Assembly: GCA_021809645.1 (NCBI GenBank)
Contig: JAJZKE010000003.1
Span: 1 to 49,416, forward strand
DNA: 49,416 bases
From: a bacterium
GTDB taxonomy: Bacteria > Patescibacteriota > Saccharimonadia > Saccharimonadales > UBA4665
Direction of reading: 5' to 3'
A model generated the notes under the pieces. That model made no database searches and was not told the origin of the DNA. It worked only from the letters and a program-made list of their open reading frames with translations. Below, in pieces: positions 8,257-14,836 of the stretch. Position 1 is the first letter of the stretch. The number at the start of each line of letters is the position of its first letter. The position numbers were made by a program, and so were the translations under genes.

Positions 8257-9682
8257 TTCTAGGAAAAAGATTCTCGGTCATTTTATGGATTACTTTTTGA
8301 TTAAAAGCGATTTTAATCTTCTCCGCCGTATCGGGTAAGAGTGGCGTTAATAGATCGGCTATCTGTAAAAGGCTGCTGGCTTGATAAGCTAGTACCTCTC
8401 TTAAGTGCTCAGTATCATTAGTTTTAGCAATCTGCCAAGGTTTTTCTTGATCAATATATTGGTTAAGCCCCTTAATCATATCGTAGACTTGCTCTATAGC
8501 CTTATCAAAACGACAATCCTTGAGAGCTTGTTCATAAAGTGCAACATCATGTTCTGATGGTGGTATATCGCCAATTTGGCCGTTTAAAAACTGCTCAATC
8601 ATAGCTAGTGTTCGAGATACGACATTACCTAAATCATTAGCTAGTTCGTTGTTATAACTAGCTGAAAAAGTTGTCAACGAAAAATCACCGTCACTATAAC
8701 TCGGTATATGTCTTAGAAGATAGTACCTTAAAGCGTCAGAACCATAATTAGCAACAATATCTTCAGGAGTTATAGCGTTACCTAGGCTTTTTGACATTTT
8801 TTGACCTTCGATATTAATAAAACCATGGACGTAAAGAGTCTTAGGCAACTCTAAACCAAGCCCCATTAAAATGGCTGGCCAAATAGCGGCATGAAACCGA
8901 ATAATATCCTTGCCAACAACCTGAACATCTGCAGGCCAAAATTGCTTAAAATCATTATTGTCTGGATAACCTAAAACAGTTATGTAATTAAGTAACGCTT
9001 CAAACCAAACATACATAACTTGATTGTTATCACCAGGTACATCTATGCCCCAAGAAATCTTATCTTTTGGCCTTGATATTGATATGTCTTCCAACCCAGA
9101 TTCTATTAAACTCAAAACCTCATTTCTTCTGGTTTGTGGAATAATTCTAAACTTTCCATTTTTAATAACTTCAGCGATTTTATTACTGTACTTTGATAAA
9201 TTAAAAAAGTAATTTTCTTCTTCAATTCTCTCAAATGGCCGATTATGATTAGGACAAATACCGCCCAGCTCCTTAACTTCTGTTTCGGTAAAGAAAGCCT
9301 CGTCGCCCGTACAATACCAACCGATATATTTAGCTTTATATATATCCTTTTCAAGACTTTTCCAAATTAATTGGGCACCCTTTTGATGATTTTTGTCTGT
9401 AGTCCTAATAAAACGATCATTGCTGATGTTTAAAAGATTACTCAGACTTTGAAACATTTTAACCATCTTATCGGCATATTCTTGAGGCTGTAGCCCGGCT
9501 GCTTGAGCTCTTTCAGCTATTTTACCACCGTGTTCGTCAACACCAGTTGAAAAAATAACTTCTTGGCTTTGTTGTCTAGCGTATCTGGCTAGGACATCAG
9601 CAATAATAAATTCCATAGCATGGCCTAGATGAGGCGGAGCGTTAATATATGGTATTGATGTTGTAACGTAATATTTAGACAT
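8243..9682 (-). CDS. metG: Methionyl-tRNA synthetase
   Basis: Class I aminoacyl-tRNA synthetase that charges tRNA-Met. The HIGH-like motif is PPHLGH (residues 16-21), the KMSKS motif is intact in GQKMSKSLGN, and the WYCTGDEAFFTETEV and GGICPNHNRP segment is the connective domain with a Cys-containing knuckle. The anticodon-binding helical domain covers roughly residues 340-479. The C-terminal EMAP/OB domain found in longer MetG is missing, so this is the short monomeric type. The gene begins 4 bp after the HIT gene and overlaps tatD. Confidence 0.96.
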   Translation of the reverse strand: MSKYYVTTSIPYINAPPHLGHAMEFIIADVLARYARQQSQEVIFSTGVDEHGGKIAERAQAAGLQPQEYADKMVKMFQSLSNLLNISNDRFIRTTDKNHQKGAQLIWKSLEKDIYKAKYIGWYCTGDEAFFTETEVKELGGICPNHNRPFERIEEENYFFNLSKYSNKIAEVIKNGKFRIIPQTRRNEVLSLIESGLEDISISRPKDKISWGIDVPGDNNQVMYVWFEALLNYITVLGYPDNNDFKQFWPADVQVVGKDIIRFHAAIWPAILMGLGLELPKTLYVHGFINIEGQKMSKSLGNAITPEDIVANYGSDALRYYLLRHIPSYSDGDFSLTTFSASYNNELANDLGNVVSRTLAMIEQFLNGQIGDIPPSEHDVALYEQALKDCRFDKAIEQVYDMIKGLNQYIDQEKPWQIAKTNDTEHLREVLAYQASSLLQIADLLTPLLPDTAEKIKIAFNQKVIHKMTENLFPRNDHD

Positions 9683-9686
9683 CTAA

Positions 9687-10103
9687 TTAGTCCAGTAATT
9701 TAATTACTTCTTCTCTTTCTAGATCGTCAAGTTCGGCAAAAAGATCAGTTTCATAGTGCTCAGCTTTTTGATAAAGGTAATCCTTGTATGATCTCGGGAT
9801 AAGATGAAAATGAATATGATCTATTTTCAAAGCATCTTGGTTTATGAAAGGTCGATAGTTTTGGCGTATATCACAACCTTCACCCAGTTTACCGATTATT
9901 TTCTTTTCAATAAAGAAAATTAATTGAAAAATATCATTAATCTCTTTTTCCTTAAGTTGCCAAGGCTTTTCGATATGTCTTTTGGGAACGACTAAAAAAT
10001 GGCCGGGAACTTTTCTCGGATCACTTAATATTACTTGGGCGGTATCATTTTCTTTAATAATCCTAGTAAGAGGATTACAAAAAGGGCAGCCATTCTTAAC
10101 CAT
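9687..10103 (-). CDS. HIT-family nucleotide hydrolase
   Basis: Histidine-triad protein, hydrolysing nucleotide monophosphate linkages such as adenylyl-amino acid or dinucleoside polyphosphates. The triad is HIHFHLIPR at residues about 104-112. The N-terminus has CPFCNPL, a common metal-binding start of this family, and the VPKRHIEKPWQL segment. Length 138 is typical. An AAGGA run lies before the ATG, and it starts the metG operon. The association with metG suggests clean-up of adenylated by-products, which is inference. Confidence 0.9.
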   Translation of the reverse strand: MVKNGCPFCNPLTRIIKENDTAQVILSDPRKVPGHFLVVPKRHIEKPWQLKEKEINDIFQLIFFIEKKIIGKLGEGCDIRQNYRPFINQDALKIDHIHFHLIPRSYKDYLYQKAEHYETDLFAELDDLEREEVIKLLD

Positions 10104-10125
10104 TTATTTTCCTTTTTATCATTTA

Positions 10126-10131
10126 ATTATA
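10126..10131 (-). promoter_or_regulatory. Candidate -10 box for the HIT-metG-tatD-nifS operon
   Basis: The minus strand reads TATAAT at 10131-10126, about 22 nt before the HIT start codon and just after the trehalase stop. No good -35 element is seen at 16-18 nt. This would give a short leader holding the AAGGA ribosome site. Pattern only. Confidence 0.35.
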
Positions 10132-11385
10132 TCAAGTTGGTTGATCAACGTACTCTTGACATAGTTTTTCGAAGACGGCGTTAGTCCAACCAAAACCTTC
10201 CTGTGACGGATAAACGCCTTTAGTTGGCGGTTTTTCAGGAGTAACAACATTATACTTCTCAAGAAATATACCGTGCTCATTAAACCAGTTTAAATTAGTT
10301 TTTAGCCATTTCATAGCTATCCTTTTAGCGTCTTTATGGTAACCATATTTCTCTAAACCTTGAATAACCAGATAGTGAAGCGGAGCCCATCCGTTAGGAA
10401 AAGCCCATTGAGTTGGCGTACCACCAAAAACTAATTGGCCGACTGGTAGAGAATCAGTTGTTGATAATCCTCCTTTATGTTCAAAACGCTTTAAGTCTTT
10501 GACTAAAGCAGCTGCCTGAGTATTATTGACCATACCGACCCATAAAGGATAGTAAGTTGCTAAAGACACTACTGAACCATGACGTTGTTTGACATAATTA
10601 AAATCAAAGTAAAGACCCTTAATCTTATCCCACATTAATTCATTGATCAGATCTTTCCGTTTATTGGCTTTTTCTAACCACATCATTTCTTCTTCTCTAT
10701 CGCCTAGAATATTTGCAGCTTTAGCAAAATCAGTTTCATATTTATATAGCAAGGCGTTTAAATCAACTGGTAAATAATTAAGAGCTCGACGGTTAAAACG
10801 AGGAGTTAAATCCCAGCCGCTCTCGGCTTCTGCTAAATCATGTAAGTAGTTAATATCATAGTATCTCGATAATCCTTTGTAGACCTGATGAGCAACCGGC
10901 TTATTAACCCCCATCCATACTTCGTTGTATTCATCTTTAGCCGTCTCTATATGTTCAGCAAACCATTTATTATCCAGATTATATGCTTCATAAACATCGA
11001 AGATAAAGGAAGTTAAAAAAGGTGGCTGGGAACGACCAGTTAAATATGTTCTAGAAGCGTTAGGAATAAGACGAATTCTTTTAAATAAATAAATAAGATT
11101 ATCTAAGATACCGATAACTAAATCGCGATGTTCATTATCTAAAATGCCTTGAATCATAAAGTAACTGTCCCAATAGTACATTTCGTTAAAATCAAATTCT
11201 GTTTTTTCGTTATACGCAGGTACTAGGTATGGATGAGGTAAACCTAATAAACTTTCGTCATCTTTAGGATGAAAACGAGTGACCTTTGGCCAATAATCGC
11301 GAATGTATTGACGTGCAGCAGCAACATCTTTGGGCTCCAGATCAACATTTGATCTGATTGAAAATATTCTTTTAGCATTAATCAT
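10132..11385 (-). CDS. Alpha,alpha-trehalase (glycoside hydrolase family 37)
   Basis: Splits trehalose into two glucose. GH37 signatures are clear: YYWDSYFMIQG (signature 1 region with the tryptophan/aspartate), a GRSQPPFLTS segment, SGWDLTPRF, and the C-terminal PNGWAPLHYLVIQGLEKYG plus QEGFGWTNAVF. There is no signal peptide, so the enzyme should be cytoplasmic and needs trehalose import or a phosphate-free cytoplasmic pool. I chose ATG 11385 (417 residues; AGG 7 nt upstream) over a TTG 45 bases earlier. Length is a little shorter than the 500+ of E. coli enzymes. A cytoplasmic trehalase in a reduced genome suggests host or stress trehalose as a carbon source. Confidence 0.9.
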   Translation of the reverse strand: MINAKRIFSIRSNVDLEPKDVAAARQYIRDYWPKVTRFHPKDDESLLGLPHPYLVPAYNEKTEFDFNEMYYWDSYFMIQGILDNEHRDLVIGILDNLIYLFKRIRLIPNASRTYLTGRSQPPFLTSFIFDVYEAYNLDNKWFAEHIETAKDEYNEVWMGVNKPVAHQVYKGLSRYYDINYLHDLAEAESGWDLTPRFNRRALNYLPVDLNALLYKYETDFAKAANILGDREEEMMWLEKANKRKDLINELMWDKIKGLYFDFNYVKQRHGSVVSLATYYPLWVGMVNNTQAAALVKDLKRFEHKGGLSTTDSLPVGQLVFGGTPTQWAFPNGWAPLHYLVIQGLEKYGYHKDAKRIAMKWLKTNLNWFNEHGIFLEKYNVVTPEKPPTKGVYPSQEGFGWTNAVFEKLCQEYVDQPT

Positions 11386-11460
11386 TTTGATACCTATTTT
11401 AAGCCTAGGCTTATCAGTTAGGACGGTCAAGGATATTTATTAAAATACTAAGCCAAATAA

Positions 11461-11490
11461 AAGACATCTCTTTAATTAGAGATGTCTTTA
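11461..11490 (-). terminator. Rho-independent terminator of the RRM gene
   Basis: Perfect 12-bp stem AAAGACATCTCT / AGAGATGTCTTT with a six-base TTAATT loop, followed on the minus strand by TTTTTATTT counted with the stem end. It lies 20 bp after the RRM stop codon and separates that gene from trehalase. The A-run on the other side could also stop plus-strand transcription. Confidence 0.85.
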
Positions 11491-11510
11491 TCCTGAGAAC
11501 AGGTTTAACC

Positions 11511-11828
11511 TTAACGGTTTCGATCAAAAGATCGTTCTCTTGGACGGGCTTCACTAACAATGATAGCTCGGCCGTCGAGTTCTTTGCCGTTTAGGCTGTC
11601 AATTGCCTTTTTAGCTTCATCGTCATTACTCATCTCAACGAAACCAAAACCTTTTGATCGGTTGGAATCGCGGTCAAAAATGACGTTAGCCGAATTGACT
11701 GTACCGGCGCTTGAGAAAAAATCTCTCAATTGATCGTCGGTAGTATTCCACGACAATGACCCAACAAACAACCTTGTTGCCACTAGATCACTCCTTTTAT
11801 TTAGCTTGGAGGTAACCTGGTGGACCAT
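11511..11828 (-). CDS. RRM-domain RNA-binding protein
   Basis: Single RNA-recognition motif protein of the bacterial/cyanobacterial type. RNP2 is LFVGSL and RNP1 is KGFGFVEM, followed by the expected LNGKELDGRAIIVSEARPRE and a short Arg-rich tail. Such proteins bind single-stranded RNA and often respond to cold. Two starts are plausible: ATG 11828 with GAGGAG 9 nt upstream (105 residues), and GTG 11783 with AAGGAG 7 nt upstream (90 residues). The short form begins VATRLFVGSL, the typical start of this family, so the longer form carries a 15-residue basic extension. The gene stands alone with its own terminator. Confidence 0.93.
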   Translation of the reverse strand: MVHQVTSKLNKRSDLVATRLFVGSLSWNTTDDQLRDFFSSAGTVNSANVIFDRDSNRSKGFGFVEMSNDDEAKKAIDSLNGKELDGRAIIVSEARPRERSFDRNR

Positions 11829-11945
11829 AGTTAGCTGCTCCTCAAAGACACTTTTTAATATATTCCCTAGAACCGAACTATTGTTACTTAGCAGCTTTAT
11901 CTAGTTGACAGTAATATTACTTCATTAACTCATTAAAAAGCAAGC

Positions 11946-12581
11946 CTATATTTCAATATTTATTGGTTGACCATCAGTTGGTTTTAGAAATTTAATGCCA
12001 TTTTTGCTAAATAATCCCTCCAACATAGCATAGATACCTAATCGAGCTTCATCTCGATAATGCCAGTCATGAATCGGGATAATGTATTTAGGCTGTAAGT
12101 CTAAGCCTAACTGAGCAGCATGATTAACGCTACCCCAGGGAGCAGTTATAGGTAAAGCTAAAATATCTTTAGAAACACTAAAATGATGACTATCTCCGGG
12201 ATGACTAAGGCTATTTAAATAATGAACGCCAATATTTTCTGGGGGCAGAAAAATGGGTTCAATGGTCTCGTGCGGTGCTTCAAATACCTCGGTGTATTGG
12301 TCGCCGGTACTAGTTGCCTTTATACCTTGTTCTTGTAATTGTTGGCAAGCTGAATTGGTAGTAATAATATTAACCTCTGGAAACTTAGTGACGACTGCTT
12401 TAATGAAAGGAATATGAAAATGATCAGCATGTTCGTGAGTGATCAATATATCATCAATTCGGTCTATATTATCAAGTTTAAATAGTCCTGATTCCCAAGA
12501 ATAATTACCTGGATCAATTAAACCAACTCTTTGGTCTGATTCAACTAGCAAACAGGCATGAACATATTTAGTTATTTTCAT
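11946..12581 (-). CDS. Metallo-beta-lactamase-fold hydrolase
   Basis: Soluble MBL-fold protein of the UlaG/RomA-like group. The metal motif THEHADH is at residues about 50-56, with later ligands in LSHPGDSHHF and IPIHDWHY. The first residues form a KYVHACLLVES strand, common to this group. Length 211 is usual. Substrate cannot be told from sequence; phosphodiester or lactone hydrolysis are known in relatives. A GAGGG run precedes the ATG. It is followed 130 bp later by the RRM gene, so a shared transcript is possible but not proven. Confidence 0.85.
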   Translation of the reverse strand: MKITKYVHACLLVESDQRVGLIDPGNYSWESGLFKLDNIDRIDDILITHEHADHFHIPFIKAVVTKFPEVNIITTNSACQQLQEQGIKATSTGDQYTEVFEAPHETIEPIFLPPENIGVHYLNSLSHPGDSHHFSVSKDILALPITAPWGSVNHAAQLGLDLQPKYIIPIHDWHYRDEARLGIYAMLEGLFSKNGIKFLKPTDGQPINIEI

Positions 12582-12602
12582 AATTTTACCCTCCTAATAT
12601 AT

Positions 12603-13058
12603 TTAAACACTTACTTGCCATTGATCATAAATACCTATTCGTTGATCGAAGTCATTAAAGAATTTTTCAAGGCCATCCATCTCATTCCAGACTAGATAAT
12701 TGGCTCTTGGTTTTATTTGATCTAACAAATCTGTATTTTCAGATAGGCAGTAAATTAAATTTCCTCTTGCTTTGGTGATGTTCTTTATTCTTATATCCTC
12801 AGGGGCATCAATAAAAACAAGGCCTCCTTCTTTTTTAATTATCTTAGCTTCATCAAGGTTAGTAACCTTTAGAACTACTCCACCAATATATTCTTCTGGT
12901 CTGACACGCCAATAATCAATCTCATCAGTTTGGCAACTTCCTAAAACCATAAACTGATGGTCCCTATTTAAGTGATTAATAACCGTATTAATACCGCTGC
13001 CTTGAGTACCGCTGACACCTAATAACAGCCCTCTTTCGTGAGGATTATAACTTTTCAT
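12603..13058 (-). CDS. P-loop-kinase-like protein with a degenerate Walker A
   Basis: The N-terminus LLLGVSGTQGSGINTV has the outline of a Walker A loop, but the lysine and Ser/Thr of GK[ST] are replaced by Ile and Asn. The middle VFIDAPEDIRIKNITKARG looks like the second strand and the lid helix of small nucleotide kinases (dephospho-CoA kinase, adenylate-kinase-like). A GGVVLKVTNLDEAKIIKKEGG segment is in between. With 151 residues it is short. It could be a non-catalytic relative that binds a nucleotide, or a remnant. It is co-directional with the MBL hydrolase, 21 bp away. Function unknown. Confidence 0.6.
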   Translation of the reverse strand: MKSYNPHERGLLLGVSGTQGSGINTVINHLNRDHQFMVLGSCQTDEIDYWRVRPEEYIGGVVLKVTNLDEAKIIKKEGGLVFIDAPEDIRIKNITKARGNLIYCLSENTDLLDQIKPRANYLVWNEMDGLEKFFNDFDQRIGIYDQWQVSV

Positions 13059-13231
13059 TAATATTGATTGTATATCTATTTATTTATTAATCTAGCATTA
13101 AATTTACTCTGAGGTAATTATCTTTATTGCCAACAAGGCAACTCTAAGTCTATGAGGTTAGCTATACCCTATCAGTTATTAACTTTCTTGAAGAGATAAA
13201 GCAGTCTCGTCCAATCTGTCATTCATATGAT

Positions 13232-13320
13232 TGGTGGAGCGACTTGAAAAAAGTTCACTCCTCATTATTGATGAAATTAATAGGTAGTACTTAACCCTTG
13301 GTGACGTCTATCTTGAGTAT
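13232..13320. repeat. Imperfect direct repeat, copy A (downstream flank of vapBC)
   Basis: About 85 bases similar to copy B at 14100. It starts TTGGTGGAGCGACTTGAAAA and shares AAGTTCAC.CCTC.TTATTGA.GAAAT with the other copy, with a one-base length difference in the A-run. The first 9 bases, TGGTGGAGC, equal the complement of the tmRNA 3' end (14837-14845). The 13059-13359 interval holds no intact gene; on the plus strand short frames (…FLEEIKQ…, DWWSDLKK) suggest decayed coding sequence. Confidence 0.6.
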
Positions 13321-13359
13321 GAGTATAGACAGGGATATAACAAAGGCGACACAAAAAAA

Positions 13360-13785
13360 TTAGGTTTTAAAGGGATTGATCACTGTTAATTTGCCGAATT
13401 TTTGTCCGTCCTGAAGATCTTCGCTGTAGAGAGTATCACAGCCAAGATCAATAGCTGCTTGCACAATTAGTGCATCATAATAGCCTAGAGAATATCTGTT
13501 ATGTAAGTCCAGTGCACTCTCATAAAAACTTGGGTCTGGAGTATGATTCATAAGAGGAAATAATACTTCGGTAAGTACAGTTTTTAAATCTGTCGTAACC
13601 ATGAACGGCCGTTCACCGCGTAACATTACTTGGCAAAACTCCTGCACAACCTGGGAGCTAACTACGGCCTGACTATGTATGGATAAATCCTCCAATAGGT
13701 CTTGAGCTATACGCTGTTTTCTTAAGTCACGAGCATCATGCGCATATATTACTACATTGGTATCAACGAAAGCCGTCTTTGACAT
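13360..13785 (-). CDS. vapC: PIN-domain toxin (VapC-type)
   Basis: Ribonuclease of a type II toxin-antitoxin pair. The PIN acidic residues are in place: D8 in AFVDTNVVIYAHD, a Glu in VVQEFCQV (about 49), and later YYDALIVQAA and SEDLQDGQ. Length 141 is typical. Its ATG directly follows the antitoxin stop with no gap. Targets of VapC enzymes are usually tRNA or rRNA loops; the target here cannot be read. GC content is visibly higher than in neighbouring housekeeping genes, suggesting acquisition. No terminator is evident after it. Confidence 0.9.
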   Translation of the reverse strand: MSKTAFVDTNVVIYAHDARDLRKQRIAQDLLEDLSIHSQAVVSSQVVQEFCQVMLRGERPFMVTTDLKTVLTEVLFPLMNHTPDPSFYESALDLHNRYSLGYYDALIVQAAIDLGCDTLYSEDLQDGQKFGKLTVINPFKT

Positions 13786-14001
13786 TTAATGTTCATTCAT
13801 TTCTTCACGAGTATACTTACGGTCTGTCTTCACATAACTGACCTGCTTCATGATTTCCCTAAAACGCTCAGAAGTTATAGGTACAGCATACTGCTTCATC
13901 CATGTTCGTACCTCTTCATTAAGAGTGGTACCTTTGCTCACGGCTCGTTTACGTGCTTTTGATAGTACTTGTTCGTCAACCGAAAAAGTAACATTTTTCA
14001 T
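13786..14001 (-). CDS. vapB: Ribbon-helix-helix antitoxin (VapB-type)
   Basis: 71-residue antitoxin. Residues 1-40 (KNVTFSVDEQVLSKARKRAV...TTLNEEVRTWMKQ) form a ribbon-helix-helix DNA-binding domain: a beta strand, then two helices with the usual A..RA...G.TLNE pattern. The C-terminal half is polar and probably wraps the toxin. It starts at an ATG placed only 7 nt after a TACACT box, so it is probably translated from a leaderless mRNA. It should autoregulate at the inverted repeats between the promoter boxes. Confidence 0.88.
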   Translation of the reverse strand: MKNVTFSVDEQVLSKARKRAVSKGTTLNEEVRTWMKQYAVPITSERFREIMKQVSYVKTDRKYTREEMNEH

Positions 14002-14008
14002 AATTATT

Positions 14009-14038
14009 AGTGTACACGAATATCGTGGGATTTGTCAA
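14009..14038 (-). promoter_or_regulatory. vapBC promoter and operator (leaderless)
   Basis: On the minus strand: -35 TTGACA at 14038-14033, 18 nt spacer, -10 TACACT at 14014-14009, and the vapB ATG at 14001, 7 nt downstream, so transcription should start at or next to the A of ATG. In the spacer sits CACGA-TAT-TCGTG (14015-14027) as an inverted repeat and the palindrome GTGTACAC (14010-14017) overlapping the -10 box. Their position would let a bound VapB/VapC complex block RNA polymerase. Confidence 0.75.
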
Positions 14039-14067
14039 TAACCATTTCTAAAAGTGATCCAAAACAA

Positions 14068-14098
14068 AAAAGCACTAGAAAAAACTTCTAATGCTTTT
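14068..14098 (-). terminator. Terminator hairpin upstream of vapBC (end of brnTA unit)
   Basis: Stem AAAAGCACTAGAA (14068-14080) pairs with TTCTAATGCTTTT (14086-14098) with one mismatch; on the minus strand the stem ends in a T-run (GCTTTTTTGTTTT). It would end leftward transcripts coming from brnA. It directly abuts repeat copy B, as the tmRNA terminator abuts the tmRNA 3' end. Confidence 0.7.
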
Positions 14099-14099
14099 G

Positions 14100-14212
14100 T
14101 GGTGGAGCGCCTTGAAAAAGTTCACCCCTCCTTATTGAGGAAATAGCTAGATGGTATGATTTACTCTGGGATGATTATCTCTATTACATACAGGTAAAAC
14201 CAGATTCAAAAG
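14100..14212. repeat. Imperfect direct repeat, copy B (upstream flank of vapBC)
   Basis: About 85-110 bases related to copy A (13232). It begins TGGTGGAGCGCCTTGAAAAA. The shared 9 bases TGGTGGAGC are again the complement of GCTCCACCA, the tmRNA 3' end. Copy A and copy B are in the same orientation, 868 bp apart, and bracket the vapBC unit. On the plus strand a frame reads LLIEEIARWYDLLWDDYLYY, and copy A has a damaged version, so this may be the tail of a decayed gene that was duplicated. Confidence 0.6.
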
Positions 14213-14234
14213 TATAGGTGTCCGCTAGAGGTTA

Positions 14235-14492
14235 TTACTTACTCTTGGCTAGATACTTGTCGGCATATGATCCTAAAACTTTATTTATCATAGTCTGGTA
14301 CTTGGCGTCATGTTTCCTGGCATACGCTTTATAAAGATCCAGACTATGTTTGTCTATAGATATGGTGATCTTCTCTTTTTTGGCTCTCTTAATAAATTCC
14401 TCTGGCGAGGGAAGAAAATCCTCAACTATAACAGCATGCTCCAATGCTTCATTAATATCGTCTGGTGCGTCGGTGTATCTAACGTTGCTCAT
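14235..14492 (-). CDS. brnA: BrnA-type antitoxin
   Basis: 85-residue antitoxin of the BrnTA family. The N-terminal half is acidic (DAPDDINEALEHA) and the C-terminal half is the ribbon-helix-helix DNA-binding part KITISIDKHSLDLYKAYARK then YQTMINKVLGSYADKYL, matching the family pattern with YQT.IN.vL..Y. I chose ATG 14492 (MSNVRYTD) rather than the longer open frame to 14528, because it overlaps the brnT end by 14 bp, as usual for this operon type, and has AAAGG upstream. Confidence 0.82.
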   Translation of the reverse strand: MSNVRYTDAPDDINEALEHAVIVEDFLPSPEEFIKRAKKEKITISIDKHSLDLYKAYARKHDAKYQTMINKVLGSYADKYLAKSK

Positions 14493-14747
14493 ATCTTTTC
14501 TTGCCTTTCCGCCAGTATCCAGCACCAATTATGCGAATATGGCTATTTCTTATTGTGAACCTGACGGTGGCTATTCGACCGTCGGAAGTTTTGCCAACAC
14601 AAAAATATCTTTTCTCTGACTTAGAATGGTCAACGTCAAGCATAATTAACCTATTTTTGTCAGTAAAGACGGACTTAGCTTTGTCGAATGATAGACCGTG
14701 TTTGGTTATATTGACTTTGTTCTTATTAATATCCCATCAAAGTCCAT
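14479..14747 (-). pseudogene. brnT: BrnT-type toxin, frameshifted near its start
   Basis: Reading 14720 to 14479 on the minus strand gives a nearly complete BrnT ribonuclease: WDINKNKVNITKHGLSFDKA, then DHSKSEKRYFCVGKTSDGRI, TVRFTIRNSHIRIIGAGYWR and KKRYEQR, the family order with the Lys/His/Arg pattern. The natural start ATG 14747 (MDFD) is out of frame by one base: TTTGATGGGAT stands where TTTGATTGGGAT (FDWD) is expected. Either one T has been lost and the toxin is inactive, or the sequence has an error at 14735. No ATG start lies between the shift and residue 35, so an alternative start is unlikely. The antitoxin frame downstream is intact. Confidence 0.8.
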
Positions 14748-14754
14748 ACCTATT

Positions 14755-14782
14755 ATTATACATGTTTTGATATGGCGATCAA
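14755..14782 (-). promoter_or_regulatory. brnTA promoter (leaderless layout)
   Basis: -35 TTGATC at 14782-14777, 16 nt spacer, -10 TATAAT at 14760-14755; the brnT ATG is at 14747, 7 nt past the -10 box, the same leaderless spacing as in vapBC. Confidence 0.6.
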
Positions 14783-14797
14783 TCTATAAAAATCATT

Positions 14798-14822
14798 AAA
14801 AAGACCTCCTATCACAGAGGTC
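14798..14822 (-). terminator. tmRNA terminator
   Basis: Hairpin GACCTC (14822-14817 on the minus strand) / GAGGTC (14808-14803) with an eight-base loop, followed by TTTTT (14802-14798). It starts 14 nt after the encoded CCA of the tmRNA. Confidence 0.8.
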
Positions 14823-14836
14823 ATAGTGATTATGCT

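Noticed and set aside
14100-14180. Possible minus-strand tRNA ending in GCTCCACCA
   Set aside because: No 5-bp T stem with a 7-base loop can be formed before the acceptor bases, and no matching 5' acceptor strand exists within 100 bp.
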